Shown here: positions 35,901-46,660 of the stretch, piece by piece
Layout of the letters: the number at the start of each line of letters is the position of its first letter
Numbering within the stretch: the stretch's first letter is position 1
From: Pleurostoma richardsiae
Lineage: Eukaryota; Ascomycota; Sordariomycetes; Calosphaeriales; Pleurostomataceae
Reading direction: 5' to 3'
DNA length: 64,000 bases
NCBI GenBank assembly: GCA_030052745.1
Contig: JANBVO010000005.1
Coordinates: 620,001-684,000, forward strand
Program-made: the position numbers and the translations under genes
Notes under the pieces: model-generated
Database searches by the model: none
Told to the model about the DNA's origin: nothing
What the model saw: only the letters and a program-made list of their open reading frames with translations

Positions 35901-38024
35901 AAAGATGCAGTCATGATCTCCATGAGCTTGTCTTTGACCATATTGTGTCTCAGCTCCGTATCTTCCGGCAGTCCGACAGTGAGCTTGTCTGCGTCTCCGG
36001 TGTAGTATGACGCTGCCAGCTGAATCGCGCCGATGTAGTCACCGTTCTCCATCAGAGCAATCAGGCGATCAGCCCAGTTAGACAAAGCTCCTATGGAGAC
36101 GTCGTTGAACCCAAGGAGGAATATCCTCCCCTTGTAGGTTTTGAAGCTCATATAGAATGCGTCCGCCACAACGCCGTGCATGGATGTGTCCTCTTCATCT
36201 AGCTGCTCCACTAGACTGTGCAGTTGTTTGGAAAACAGGTCGACATGGTAGATCTGTTTGTAGATCAGATCGAAGTACTCTGTCATCCGCATGCTACGGT
36301 CCTCCAGAATGATGAGTCGTTGAGACAGTGTCAAGACAGCAAGGACGGACCGGCTTAACCACTGAACGGCGACTATGGCTTCCTCACACTTCCACCTGCT
36401 CCGCGCTCTGAATTTCAGGTTGGGCGGTTTGTCCTTGTCCTCCGACGGAACTTCGTCAACGTCGAGTACGGTGAGAACGTTTGACCAGCAGTATACCAAT
36501 TTGACTTTCGATATCTGACTTCCCGTGGACGGATCAGGAACCTTGAGTTTGACAGCGGGGAACCAAGCCAAGCACCCGGTCATTGCGCTGTGAGCCGCTA
36601 CTTCTTTTGGCCGGGCAGACTTATGCTGCGTCTGAGCGATTGGAGTCGTCGACACGATAACCAGCAAGTATGGCGTTAGCATCGCAGTGAGTCCCATACT
36701 ATCTGTAGCACGCTCGACATTGCCCAGGGGCAAAGGACCGAAAGCTAGAACCGTGCTTGGCTTCAGGGGCTTGCCAGACGGGGGAGGCTTAGAATCTGGA
36801 TACCTTCCTAATATCCTTGTCGTCTTGACTGTCCGCCCGAAGGATCCAGTACCTCGCGTGGCAAGATGCGAAAAGGCCATACCGCGGTCGTCTGCTGATA
36901 CAAGTGCAGTATGCCTTGTGCCCAGAAACCCAAGATGCGTGATCGCTACATTCGGTATGTGTCCATCAACGGTCCGGTGCTTCATTTGGGCCGGGTCCAG
37001 ATGGGGAATATGAAGGAACGGCCTGGCCGCTCTGGTTGTATCCCAAGTGAATATGCTGCCATTGGCATGCCCCCCAGCGACCGTTGTATAGTCGGCCGAT
37101 ACTGCGATGGAAGTGATAGCGCCCGACTCAACAGCTATGAGCCCGTCAGCAAGATATCATGCAAACGCGCGATTACAGTCACTTGCCTCTTGTTCCAGGA
37201 CCGATGATCATCTTCAGGTTCTGGTTGTAGTCAAACATTAATATTATTCCCTTGGACGTCCCCAGCACTATAGATGCGGAGACCACCATGCATGTCGGCG
37301 AGCCGAAGTTCCTCTTCCCTGTCTCAGAGAATGCCTGCCCGTTCAGCTTCTGCAGTTTCGTCCATCGTACAACTTCCCACGGCGGAGTCGGGGTCTCAGT
37401 GTCGCCAGAGTCCAAGAAGAACTGGCTGCTCAAGGAAGCGTTGCGGCTGTGGTTCGAGAGAAATGCGGGAGAGGATGGTCGTGGAGACAGAGGACTCGGC
37501 GATGAGATTCGAGATTGGAACCTTCTGTCGAACGGTCTAAACGAGGGGGTCGGGCTCCTCAGTCCAGGTCTGGACGCGAACGACGGCAGAACGCTACTTC
37601 CGGGGGATGAAAGAACAGAGCCCTAGAAGGTGTTACAATAAGGCATGCGATCTTTTAGAAAGCTCTTGCTCACCTGTATCGAAGGCGAGCCGTCCGGCAC
37701 GGAAAGCATGGAATCCACCGGGCTTCCCGCCCGCCGGGGTATCGCATCGGTTGTAGAGCCATCTTCAGACGCCGAGTCGAACTGGTCCTGCAGAAGCTCC
37801 CGGTACCTGTTTGTGATGACGCCATTGCTGCCCGGCACTGGAGTCGAAGGCGACTGCCTGGCCTCCTCGAGAAGCTCTGCAATGTGCCCGCGCTCGTCGG
37901 GATCCCCTTTAACAGTCTCGTCGTCGCTCGAGGCGTCGTCATTCGCTGGTGAGAGATCCAACTGCTCATGGTCACCTATCGCCTCCCCGGCGCCATCCTC
38001 CCTCTCCTCTGGTAGCGCGCTCAT
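32966..38024 (-). CDS. vps8: Vacuolar sorting protein Vps8 (CORVET subunit)
   Basis: Three exons (38024-37674, 37622-37187, 37134-32966) encode 1651 residues. Vps8 is the Rab5-binding subunit of the CORVET endosomal tethering complex. After a disordered acidic leader, a WD-like beta-propeller runs from about 190 to 560 (for example AVSADYTTVAGGHANGSIFTW). A long alpha-solenoid follows, containing the family stretch RLIALMENGDYIGAIQLAASYYTGD. The C-terminus has a split RING-like zinc site, CEAC at 1487-1490, CRHIYHQHC at 1612-1620 and CPIDG as the last five residues. Intron 2 (37186-37135) uses a GC donor (AGAG|GCAAGT); the nearby GT would break the frame. Confidence 0.93.
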
Positions 38025-38555
38025 CGCAATTGCTTCGCGCCAGTCATGGCTTCATCGCCGTAGGTTCGGAAGTAGCCAGCGGTAACTCGGTAACCGGCGA
38101 GGTGGAGATATTGGTGCTGGTGCTTGTATGGTCGTTAAAGGTCGCAGTGGTGCAGTTAGAGCTGGCGCATCAACCATGCTAGACTAAACAACAAGCGTGA
38201 TTTTGTCCACGAATCCGTCCCTATTTTACGACGCCCATGTATGTCGCCAATCGACCAACAACAGTGCACCCCAGCTGTGCCTCACAGCAATTACGCAGCC
38301 GCCAAGCTCGAGTCCCCTATCGTGCTAGGTGCAGGTGATAGGTACCTTCGGGCCGAGATTGATCCGGATAAGCTCTGGGAAAGCGATCATTCTTTAGCTT
38401 CGTCACTGCGGTGTGAAGAGTAGCACCAGAGAGGTGCCTCAAGATCCATAAAACCAGGGCTTTCAAGAGCATTCCACGGACTTTAATACAAAACACCTTT
38501 TTCAGAGATTCAGGAGGCGAGGCTTGAACAGGTCCCTGTTCATTTACGACCCATC
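38025..38555. other. Divergent promoter region, vps8 / GPALPP protein
   Basis: The 530 bases between two divergent start codons, presumably holding both promoters. No convincing open frame. Confidence 0.5.
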
Positions 38556-39677
38556 ATGTCTTCAATCGGGCCACAGCTTCCTCCCCACCTCACAAAGCGC
38601 AAGCGCACCCCCGACGACAGCGGCGACGATGCGCCCAACTCACCACCCAGCAAAGTCACGCGGCGCGCAAACGAAGATGAGATAGCTCTGGATGGTTCAG
38701 ACTCGGACGACGACTACGGCCCTACAGCGGCTCCCAGCCAAGCAGCCGCCAGACCCTCCGTAGGGCCTTCGCTCCCACCATCCCAACCTCCCGCCTCCGA
38801 CAGAAACGCAGACGAGATACCCCTAGATGATTCCGAATCCGGCTCCGAAGACACAGGCCCAGCACCACCACCACAATCAAAACCACGCTCTCCGCCCACT
38901 AGACGCGTTCTCGGACCCTCTCTCCCACCCTCCGACTTCACGCCGCAGCAGCCCTCCCGCCCTCCCGCCGACCCAGAAGACTCCGGCTCCGACTCCGACG
39001 ACTACGGCCCCGCCCTCCCCGGCGCCGCCGCACCCTCTACCGCAGGGCCCTCCCTCCCTGCCCACGACTCCGCCCCCACCACCGCGCCCCAGCGCGACGC
39101 CTGGATGCTCGCCCCGCCCAGCGGCGACACGGGCTACCGCGCGCCCGACCCGACGAAGCTCAAGAGCCGCAAGTTCGCGAGCGGGCCCCGCGCGGGCAGC
39201 AGCGCCGCCGCTCCCGCCGCCGCTGCCGGGGGCGCCATAAGCAGCCTGTGGACGGAGACGCCAGAGCAGAAGGCGCGGCGGCTGGCGGACGCGGTGCTGG
39301 GCCGGGGCGGCGGCGACGACAACGCCGCGGGGGGTCAGCGGCCCAAGAGCGGCAGACCTGAGAAGGGCGCGGGAGGCAGTGGCAGCGGCAACAATGCCGA
39401 GAGGCAGAACGGGCCGCACGACGAGGCGGCGATCCGAGCGTACACGGAGCAGTCCCGGGGCCGGAGCCTTTACGAGGAGCACCAGGCAGCGAAGAAGGCG
39501 GGGCGAGGGGCCAGGAAAGGGGGAGACGACGAGGAAGAGGACGACCCCAGCAAGCGGGCGTTCGACCGGGAGAAGGACATGGCGATCGGGTCACGGATCA
39601 CCGAATCCCAGCGGAGGCAAATGGTGAACCGAGCGGCGGACTTCGGTGGACGTTTCCAGAAAGGTAGCTATCTGTAA
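38556..39677 (+). CDS. GPALPP-motif (DUF3752) nuclear protein
   Basis: A single exon of 373 residues. The N-terminal half repeats the GP-x-LPP motif: IGPQLPP at the start, then VGPSLPP, LGPSLPP, YGPALPG and AGPSLPA, separated by acidic Asp/Ser patches. The C-terminal half has the DUF3752 signature: RDAWMLAPPS (about 183), LKSRKFASG, SSLWTETPEQKARRLAD, RSLYEEHQ and a final region FDREKDMAIGSRITESQRRQMV. This matches GPALPP1/KIAA1704-type proteins, which are conserved from fungi to animals and of unclear role, possibly in RNA processing. A basic cluster near residue 15 (KRKR) could be a nuclear signal. Confidence 0.85.
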   Translation: MSSIGPQLPPHLTKRKRTPDDSGDDAPNSPPSKVTRRANEDEIALDGSDSDDDYGPTAAPSQAAARPSVGPSLPPSQPPASDRNADEIPLDDSESGSEDTGPAPPPQSKPRSPPTRRVLGPSLPPSDFTPQQPSRPPADPEDSGSDSDDYGPALPGAAAPSTAGPSLPAHDSAPTTAPQRDAWMLAPPSGDTGYRAPDPTKLKSRKFASGPRAGSSAAAPAAAAGGAISSLWTETPEQKARRLADAVLGRGGGDDNAAGGQRPKSGRPEKGAGGSGSGNNAERQNGPHDEAAIRAYTEQSRGRSLYEEHQAAKKAGRGARKGGDDEEEDDPSKRAFDREKDMAIGSRITESQRRQMVNRAADFGGRFQKGSYL

Positions 39678-40218
39678 CGATGATACCCTGTGGTTTCACT
39701 AGGACCAGCTGCACGCGTGTCACGACGTCTCCAAGCGGCCAAAATAGTATCAGGGGCATGCCTCTGCGCATTGCAATATCTTGATTCCTAAGCCATAGAT
39801 AGCGTGCCAACGCCCTGTCGTCCCAAACTCCAAAAACCCCATGCGCTTTCCCTTCCCTTGCGAGCCTCTTTGCTATGCGTCCTTTGCCACGATTCCACAG
39901 GTAGCTACCTAATGATGCAAAGGGGAAAAAAGAGAAAATCATAAAACCAGCGACCCGTGCTCATCGAACAGCCATCCGAGCGTTTTTCCTATCCGCTCCT
40001 ATCTGCAGCAGCGGAAGCTCATCGAGATATCAGTGCAGAACCCAGCCATCCTAAGATGGAAAATATCTGCTCGCACAAACTCGAAAACGAGATGCATAGT
40101 GCAAAGTGCTGACGTAGGATGAGGCTGATATACAGGCGAGACGAGGAATCAGTATAATATAAGAGGGGGTATATCCAACAGGACGGGAGGGCAGTCATCT
40201 CTCATGACGCAGCGGGTA
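39678..40218. other. Convergent intergenic gap, 540 bases
   Basis: Between the stop of the GPALPP protein and the stop of the RING protein. No supported gene. Confidence 0.5.
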
Positions 40219-41846
40219 TCATCGACTTTCCAGCGCAGGCGCGGTTCCAGCCTCCAACTGCGACGGAGACACCTCCTGGTTGGTGCCAGATGCTGTCGGT
40301 GCTGATCCGCTAGCAGCCGGCGCCTGTTCCCCATTCTGTGCTCTGCGAAAGCCTGGCAATTGGTGCCTGAGGCCCGAGAAGAAGCTACCAGATTCTGGCT
40401 GGGTATTCTGGGGCTCAGCTGCGTCAGAGCGCTGGGAGCGGCGGAAGAAACCGAACTGTCTTCCACCACTGTCATCAGCACCTTGTTGCTGTTGCTGTTG
40501 CTGTGGAGTTGCAGCATTCCCGGCGCTTCCTCCACCCATGAACCGTACAGGCCTAAGAGTGCGGCTCCGGCCCCCAATGGACATCCAGGAGGGAGTTGGA
40601 CGCGAAGGCATGTTCATTCTGTTGGTTCTTGGATCACCAGTGATCGTCACGGTAATGACGCCGGCGGTGCCCTCAGCACCCTCCGTTGCACCAGGGCGGG
40701 GCTTGGGGGTATAGTAGTCAGCCTTGCAGAGAGGACAGCACGCTCGTCTGCTCGTCAACCAGGGATCAAGACAGACGGCGTGGAAGGCATGACCGCACGT
40801 CAAGCCACGGACATCATCGTCATCCTCCAACGTGTCGATGCAGATAGCGCAAGTATCACCAGATGTGCCATAGCACTCAGGGGGTAGGGCAGCATCGATG
40901 TGCTCGTCGTCGTCATCGTCAGAGTGATCGTGGTCGTGGTCGTGGTCGTGGTCGCGCGAGTCTATGCTAGCGGCCCTTGAAAGCGGTTCAGTGCCTGCTA
41001 CAGCGGGAGCGCTCGAAGCCTCCGTAAGTGGTTTTGGAGTCTCGGCAACTACAGCTGAGGTACTCTCAGTAGCTTGGGTCTTAGGGTCTTCCTTCTCCTG
41101 ATTTATATTTGATGTTGCACTCGTCGGTGGACGCTCTTCCGTTGAATCTCGTTCCTTGGCAGGGAGGTCAGGCACGACGCCATCAACATCTCGAAGGCTA
41201 GCCGCACGACTCGCAGGTCGAGAAACTCCTCCTCTCGTCGGCAGACCTTCCCGTGCACGGCTTGCAACCCATGTCTTGTACTTGAGCATTGGGAATTTCT
41301 CGTTCACCTCGTCCATGGTCATCAGCTTCTTTTCCCGACGACGACGATGCGGTCGAGGCACATTCTCGAGGTTGATGGGCTCGCCATCTTCGCCGGTCAT
41401 GCGCAGCTGGCGATTCCGGGCATTGTAGCGGAAGCAATACTTGACGCCGACAATGATCCTATCTTGCGTTAGGATCAACAATGCCACCCCGGCTCGCAGC
41501 TGAGCACAGGGCTGTGGGCTATACAGTTATGAACTCACCATAGGTTGGTGAAAACGACACCAAATCCCAAGGCTACAAAGAATAGCAGAGGGGAACTCGA
41601 GCCACCACCCTGGTTGTTTTGGCCGCCGTTCCCGCCCGCGCTGGACGTGCCTGAATTGATGGCGGTGTCTGCCGGAGTTGCTGATGAGGGGACAGTGGAT
41701 GAAGGAACCGGCGATGTCGCGACGGCAGCGGTGGCCGAACTTATGGCGCTGGAGACGGTGCTGGAAGCGACTTGTCTGGCCTGATGCTCGACAGCCCGAG
41801 CAAAATGCTGCGAGGCCTCGACAAAGGCAGGATTGATGATAGCCAT
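40219..41846 (-). CDS. Single-span membrane RING-H2 E3 ligase
   Basis: Two exons (41846-41539 and 41458-40219) encode 515 residues. The first 80 residues are Ser/Thr/Ala-rich. A membrane span (about 86-112) is formed across the splice junction (SSPLLFFVALGFGVVFTNLW joined to IIVGVKYCF). The RING-H2 domain at 306-347 has all eight ligands: CAIC, CGHAFHAVC and CPLC with Leu-Asp-Pro-Trp between, typical of E2-binding RINGs. A Glu/Asp/His-rich stretch (DHDHDHDHD, 272-280) precedes it. The tail is disordered with a Gln run. The layout suggests an integral-membrane ubiquitin ligase of the endomembrane system; substrates are unknown. A (GCC)7 tract directly abuts the start codon. Confidence 0.85.
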
Positions 41847-41867
41847 GGCGGCGGCGGCGGCGGCGGC
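41847..41867. repeat. (GGC)7 microsatellite abutting a start codon
   Basis: Seven GGC units on the plus strand; as read on the minus strand, seven GCC units end directly at the ATG of the RING-H2 gene, so they lie in its 5' leader. Confidence 0.85.
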
Positions 41868-44800
41868 AATTGTCGATAACGTTGACGGACAGAAATGTCA
41901 CAATCGGCGGCGGTGGTGTGAGGGGACCATGAGGATTCCAACCTGACAAATCCGATCCAACCGCAAGACGGCGCCGTCGGCTATATCACAGCGGCAGCGG
42001 CAAGCAGCAGCATTGAGTGAATATCCACGCAAGGCCGATCAACTAGTTGCAAGCAGCAGGGAGACGCTCGTCGTCCCTCTCCCAGGGTATTTGTAGGTTG
42101 TTTCTTAGGTGAATGAGGAGGGAGGAGACGAAGGTCGGGTGGATGAAGTCGAGGTGGAGAAGTGGTGGATTTAATTGATTGCGGAGGATGGATGAAGTGC
42201 GTGAGTGAGATGCATGCAAAAGCAGCGAGACGAGGGAATAAGATAGCGAGGGTGGTGTTAAGGCCGCGGCGGGGGAGGCCAGGTGCGCAAAAGGACAAGG
42301 GAAAAATGGGGAGGGTGGTGGGCGGTGCGGTCGGCCGGTCTTGGAAGCTTGGAAGAGGAGACGACGACGAGAGGAGACTGGGGGGGGACTGGGAGAGAGA
42401 CTCCGCCGGAGTGTGAGAGGACCGGCCTGAGTGGCAGGGGTCCTTTCTGTTCCTGTTCCCTGTCAGGGTGCCGGTGCTGTACCAAGTCAGCGTCAGGCTC
42501 GCGCCAGCCCTTCCCTTCCCGGACTAGGCAGGGTACGTACCTGCTCTGGTACTGTACGGATCCGTCAACGTCCACCTCCAGGCCAAAACTGAGAGGGGAG
42601 GAGCGATGAAGACGAAGAAACTGTACGCACGCAGGTACTCCGCCCGGTACCTTGCCGTAATGCGACTGATGGCTTCGGGGGAAGGCGAAGGCGTAGCTCG
42701 CATCCAATGGTGGATGCGGGTTTGCCCAGCACTTTCCTAATTCGATTGGCGATAACTACGTTACGAGTTCAAGTTATTTGAATTATTTGAAGTATTTGCA
42801 TTTTTTACGGCGCATTTGTCAAAGGTCCGTAGCTGCCTCGTGTTGCGCCTTACGATTGTTTACCCTAGGGGAAGATGACGGGAGGGCGGTGCGGAGGAAC
42901 AGGTCACAGACACGGCTTGCTGACAATGGAAACTGGAATTTGGCTGCTTTCAGTGCGCAATGCGTTGCCGCACCCCCGATCCCCATTGCGGAGAGATCTC
43001 AAAGCCAACCGAGCTAAGGGGGGATCTCATTACTACGGTCCTATGTAGAACGTCAAAGTATGCCAAATCCGACATTCTGTTCCAGGCTCCCAAGCCACGG
43101 TCGTCTTCGCTCAAGAAGGCTGAAACAGAGGAAACCAAGTTGAACCGGGAGCGAAGGGGACCTAGACCTGGAGGAACCTGGACAAGCTGGACGGTTTGCC
43201 GATCTTCATGCGGCGGCTAAGCAAGTGACGAAGCACGTCCTTGGCTCCTGGCTCCTCTAGCCATCAACACCCTAGAATCCTTAATCCGCCAGCGTTATAG
43301 AATGGCCGGCACGCGACGCAGCATCAAGGGGGATAGTCACGGCAACAGTCACGATGCAGGTGCTGCAGCGCGGTCACGCCCAGCGCGGCCAGATCTCTCG
43401 ACGACTCGTTTGTTTGTCGCACCGCAGTGATCACCACCGTATAGGTGCGCGCGAGGGCTGTGGAGAGTTACGGGACTTACGGAGGCTGATTCACGACACA
43501 GAGCTGCGGGGCCAGAACAAGCTTCTTGCTGGCTGTGACCTGACATCACCAGCGGATACTTCGGCCACCGCTACGGTACAGGGCTTTCGATGGCACCCGC
43601 AGGCACAATGATAAACTCGACACCAACCATGACCGGAAGCTGCTAGCAGTTAGTCGGAGGTGATGCGATCCCGGAAGTATGGGATCCTGTTAAGGAGGCG
43701 ATCTCTCCAACGCTCAGAGCGCAACCAGTAGCGCACCCCTAGACTAACATTTGTAGTGTACATAGTAGTGATGGGGCTGCATTGTTAATAGGTAAGAACC
43801 TCTGGGAAGGTGTGCTCACTGTTTTCTCGGCCGTTCAAGCAGCCCGGGTCTCAAAGACGCGACCCTGTGTACAGACAGGGACACGTTGAGGAGGCGGCCA
43901 TGTCTAGACCATCCGCGGCATCTCGCATTTTGTTGGTGTTCGAGGGCAATGGCTCGCGAGCATGTCCGCTTTGGAACGCAAGGTGCTGACCACCTATTGC
44001 TGTGCTGCCTCTGCTACTGCTCGACAAAACAAGCTTGCGACGCTCCGTTAAAGGAATACGGCGTTAGACGCATCATTGGTCCTGGTCTTCTAGGTACTGC
44101 TTTATTATGCGTAGCATTGAGGATGCCACCTCGGCAGCCCCTCGTATCTGCGCTGCGATTCAGGTCGGGATCCCTTGCCAGCTCCAATCCTCCTGCTCGT
44201 TCTGCGACATGTTTGAATCCAGCGCTTTGGCCTCCCACGCGCGTACAATAATAATAGCTGACGATGGCCCCCGAAACGGAGGGTCAGATAAGCTCAGTTG
44301 GAAAGGCTTTGGCTTTGTCCTATTCCAGCTTTTTAACGTAGATATCCTGATCGGGACATCCCGCGGCCGATGTCCTGTTCCCTGAGACACGCATCCGATG
44401 GCTTTCAGCACCAATGCAACACTGTGCACTCTGTTTGGCCGTCGTCGTTATTTACAACGGCCACTACATGCAACCGCCTGACCGGATTCAGGGAAGCGGC
44501 CTGCCAGGAGGGAGATCACCGCATCAAATGCCCGAATGAGACGGGGCTTCTTCGCGTTCTTATTGGAGCTTTACACCTGATTGTCTCTCTTGGGCATCGT
44601 GGCACGAAGGTCATCTTCTCTGGGAGCAGCCCACGGAACCCATGTGGAGGCCTGCTGACGATCATCCTCGTGCCGGCGTTGATATCTTGGATCGCGTCAG
44701 TGTGGCACGGAGAGATTTCCGACCAGATTTCATCCTCGGCCGAGAGTAGAGTCCCTCCTTGCAGGAGGAGCAAGGGACTGCTTACATGACGTGACAGCAG

Positions 44801-46660
44801 GATCGACGGGAGAACAAATCCCGACATCGCCAACTTCTCTCATGATCACATCACGTTGCAAGTCATGAGGTCTGCGAACATTTGCTCGCAGCTGAACAGT
44901 GCCCTTCTGCAACACAGTAGACGTCGGCTACCGCTCCCGTGTGCGCGGATCGTCACGAGTCTCTTGCACGACAGTGGTATAGTGTATTTCGTCTCCTCCG
45001 CAAGCACGCCGCTCAGGTTACCAACTGCGGTTACTACGAGACGAGCTCGACGCGTATCAAGACGGCGGCACGGAAGTTGCACAGCCTCGTCATGGTGAGA
45101 ATCCATCCACCCATAGGTAGAGAGTGTATCGCGAGCTGCGAGCTACGTGCTTGTAATTCCAAATACCGCTACAAATCACCAAGCCTCCACCGCGTCTGCC
45201 ACGTCCGCGGCAGCTCTGAGCCGGGTTGATGAAGGATGAAAGGTGATCTACCACTTGCACAGCATCATTGACGCAATGCCGACATATTGCCCAGGCCCCG
45301 CTTCCCCGCACACACCACTTGCCCTGTGCTATCGATACAGCTTCGCTTCGGACTGATGCCGTGAGAGGCAAGATAGAGTCATGACTATCACGCCAGAGCT
45401 GCAAGTCGTGTCTGGCCACGTCCTTCTGGTCCTCACCTCGGTGGACGAGTAACAGGCGACAATTTAGACTTCTAACGGGTGTCTTACCCCTGTCAGGGTG
45501 ATGCACGCTGCCGCGGGAGTGGTGTGTGTATGCACTGTCCATTGACCCGATCCGCGTCGTCGCCCATATTGTTGTAGCTGTCGTACCGGATCTAAGATTG
45601 GTGCTGTTGTACGGCTCCGTTTCGGCGTAAGTAACGCAGCGCGGAGGATTTGACGATGCTTTAGGTCCATTCGAGACGGTCCATCCCTCGTCGTTATCAC
45701 CCGCATCCTTGCTCCAATGACCGTACTTCGCTTTCTGCTCGACGACATCGTGCCCGCTGGCGGCATCCTCCGAAGATCGGGTTTTTGTCATGCAGTAGCA
45801 GGCTAACAACGAACGAGCCCGCGCCGGCCCCGAGCTTTGGTCGTTCTAACAACACTCCGAACACCGACGGGAGGTCCCAGCCATTGTGCGGTTGCCTTTT
45901 TCAGTAAGCAGCGCACGTCCAATCCCCCCAAGTTTGTCCCTGTCGCCACTGGCTGCATCCTCGATGGCGCCAGGCGACGACGCTACGCACAGTCGATAGT
46001 CGGCTGGTGTCCGAAGTTGCCGGATAGCCCCTCACCCGGTGCCCTTTCGCCAAGGACCCGCACTCAAAGGGTCCAATATGTAGGCTGCTGACGCTGACGG
46101 GCTTGGCAGTCGAGACGCGGAGTTGTGCGTCGTCAGTCCCTTGTGGCTCAGCGCCGCCGCTCCTCCGCCTGGCGCAGAGAGCCGGCCTGGGCATTCGCTG
46201 CTGTAGACTGGCAGACTGGCAGGCTGCTGACGGCTTCTCCCACTGCTTTTGAAGGATTGCAGGCGGCCCACAGGCAGAAAGAGGCCAAGGAGCGGCTCCG
46301 GCTCGCCCGGCTGATCTCGTCTCCGACCGCCGGGCGGTGGTCCCCACTTCCCAACCAACCCCACACTGGTAGACGACCGTTTACCCGTAACCCGCATCTG
46401 AACAGCGGCGATCATATGCACGTCCCGCAGCATACTTTTCCCGCGATTCCTCCGGCTGAGCACGGAGTCCTCCGAGATAGGAAATCACGGCAGCCAAGTA
46501 GTTCGAAGGGGAACGCAAGGAAACGAGTGGAGCGCAGCGCGAAATACAGTGTACCGTCCTCCTCACCGGCGACGGACTCCGCAGACAACGACCACCACCC
46601 GGCGAGGAAGCCACCCTTGTCCCCGCCTGAGCAGTTGATACAGCGAAGACCTCAAGCAAG
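41868..46660. other. Gene-poor stretch, 4.8 kb
   Basis: Between the divergent RING-H2 and cyclophilin H genes. All frames on both strands are short or of odd composition; the largest (45090-45809, minus, 239 codons) has no known motif. An A/T-rich block at 42770-42800 repeats TTATTTGAA-like units. I see no transposase, reverse transcriptase or terminal repeats. The stretch must hold two promoters; most of it is unexplained. Confidence 0.5.

Noticed and set aside
44281-44345. tRNA-like D-arm wording (AAGCTCAGTTGG)
   Set aside because: No T-loop (GTTCRA), anticodon arm or closing acceptor stem follows at the right distance.
45090-45809. A 239-codon minus-strand frame in the 4.8 kb gap
   Set aside because: No recognisable domain and odd composition; its length is borderline for chance at this base composition.
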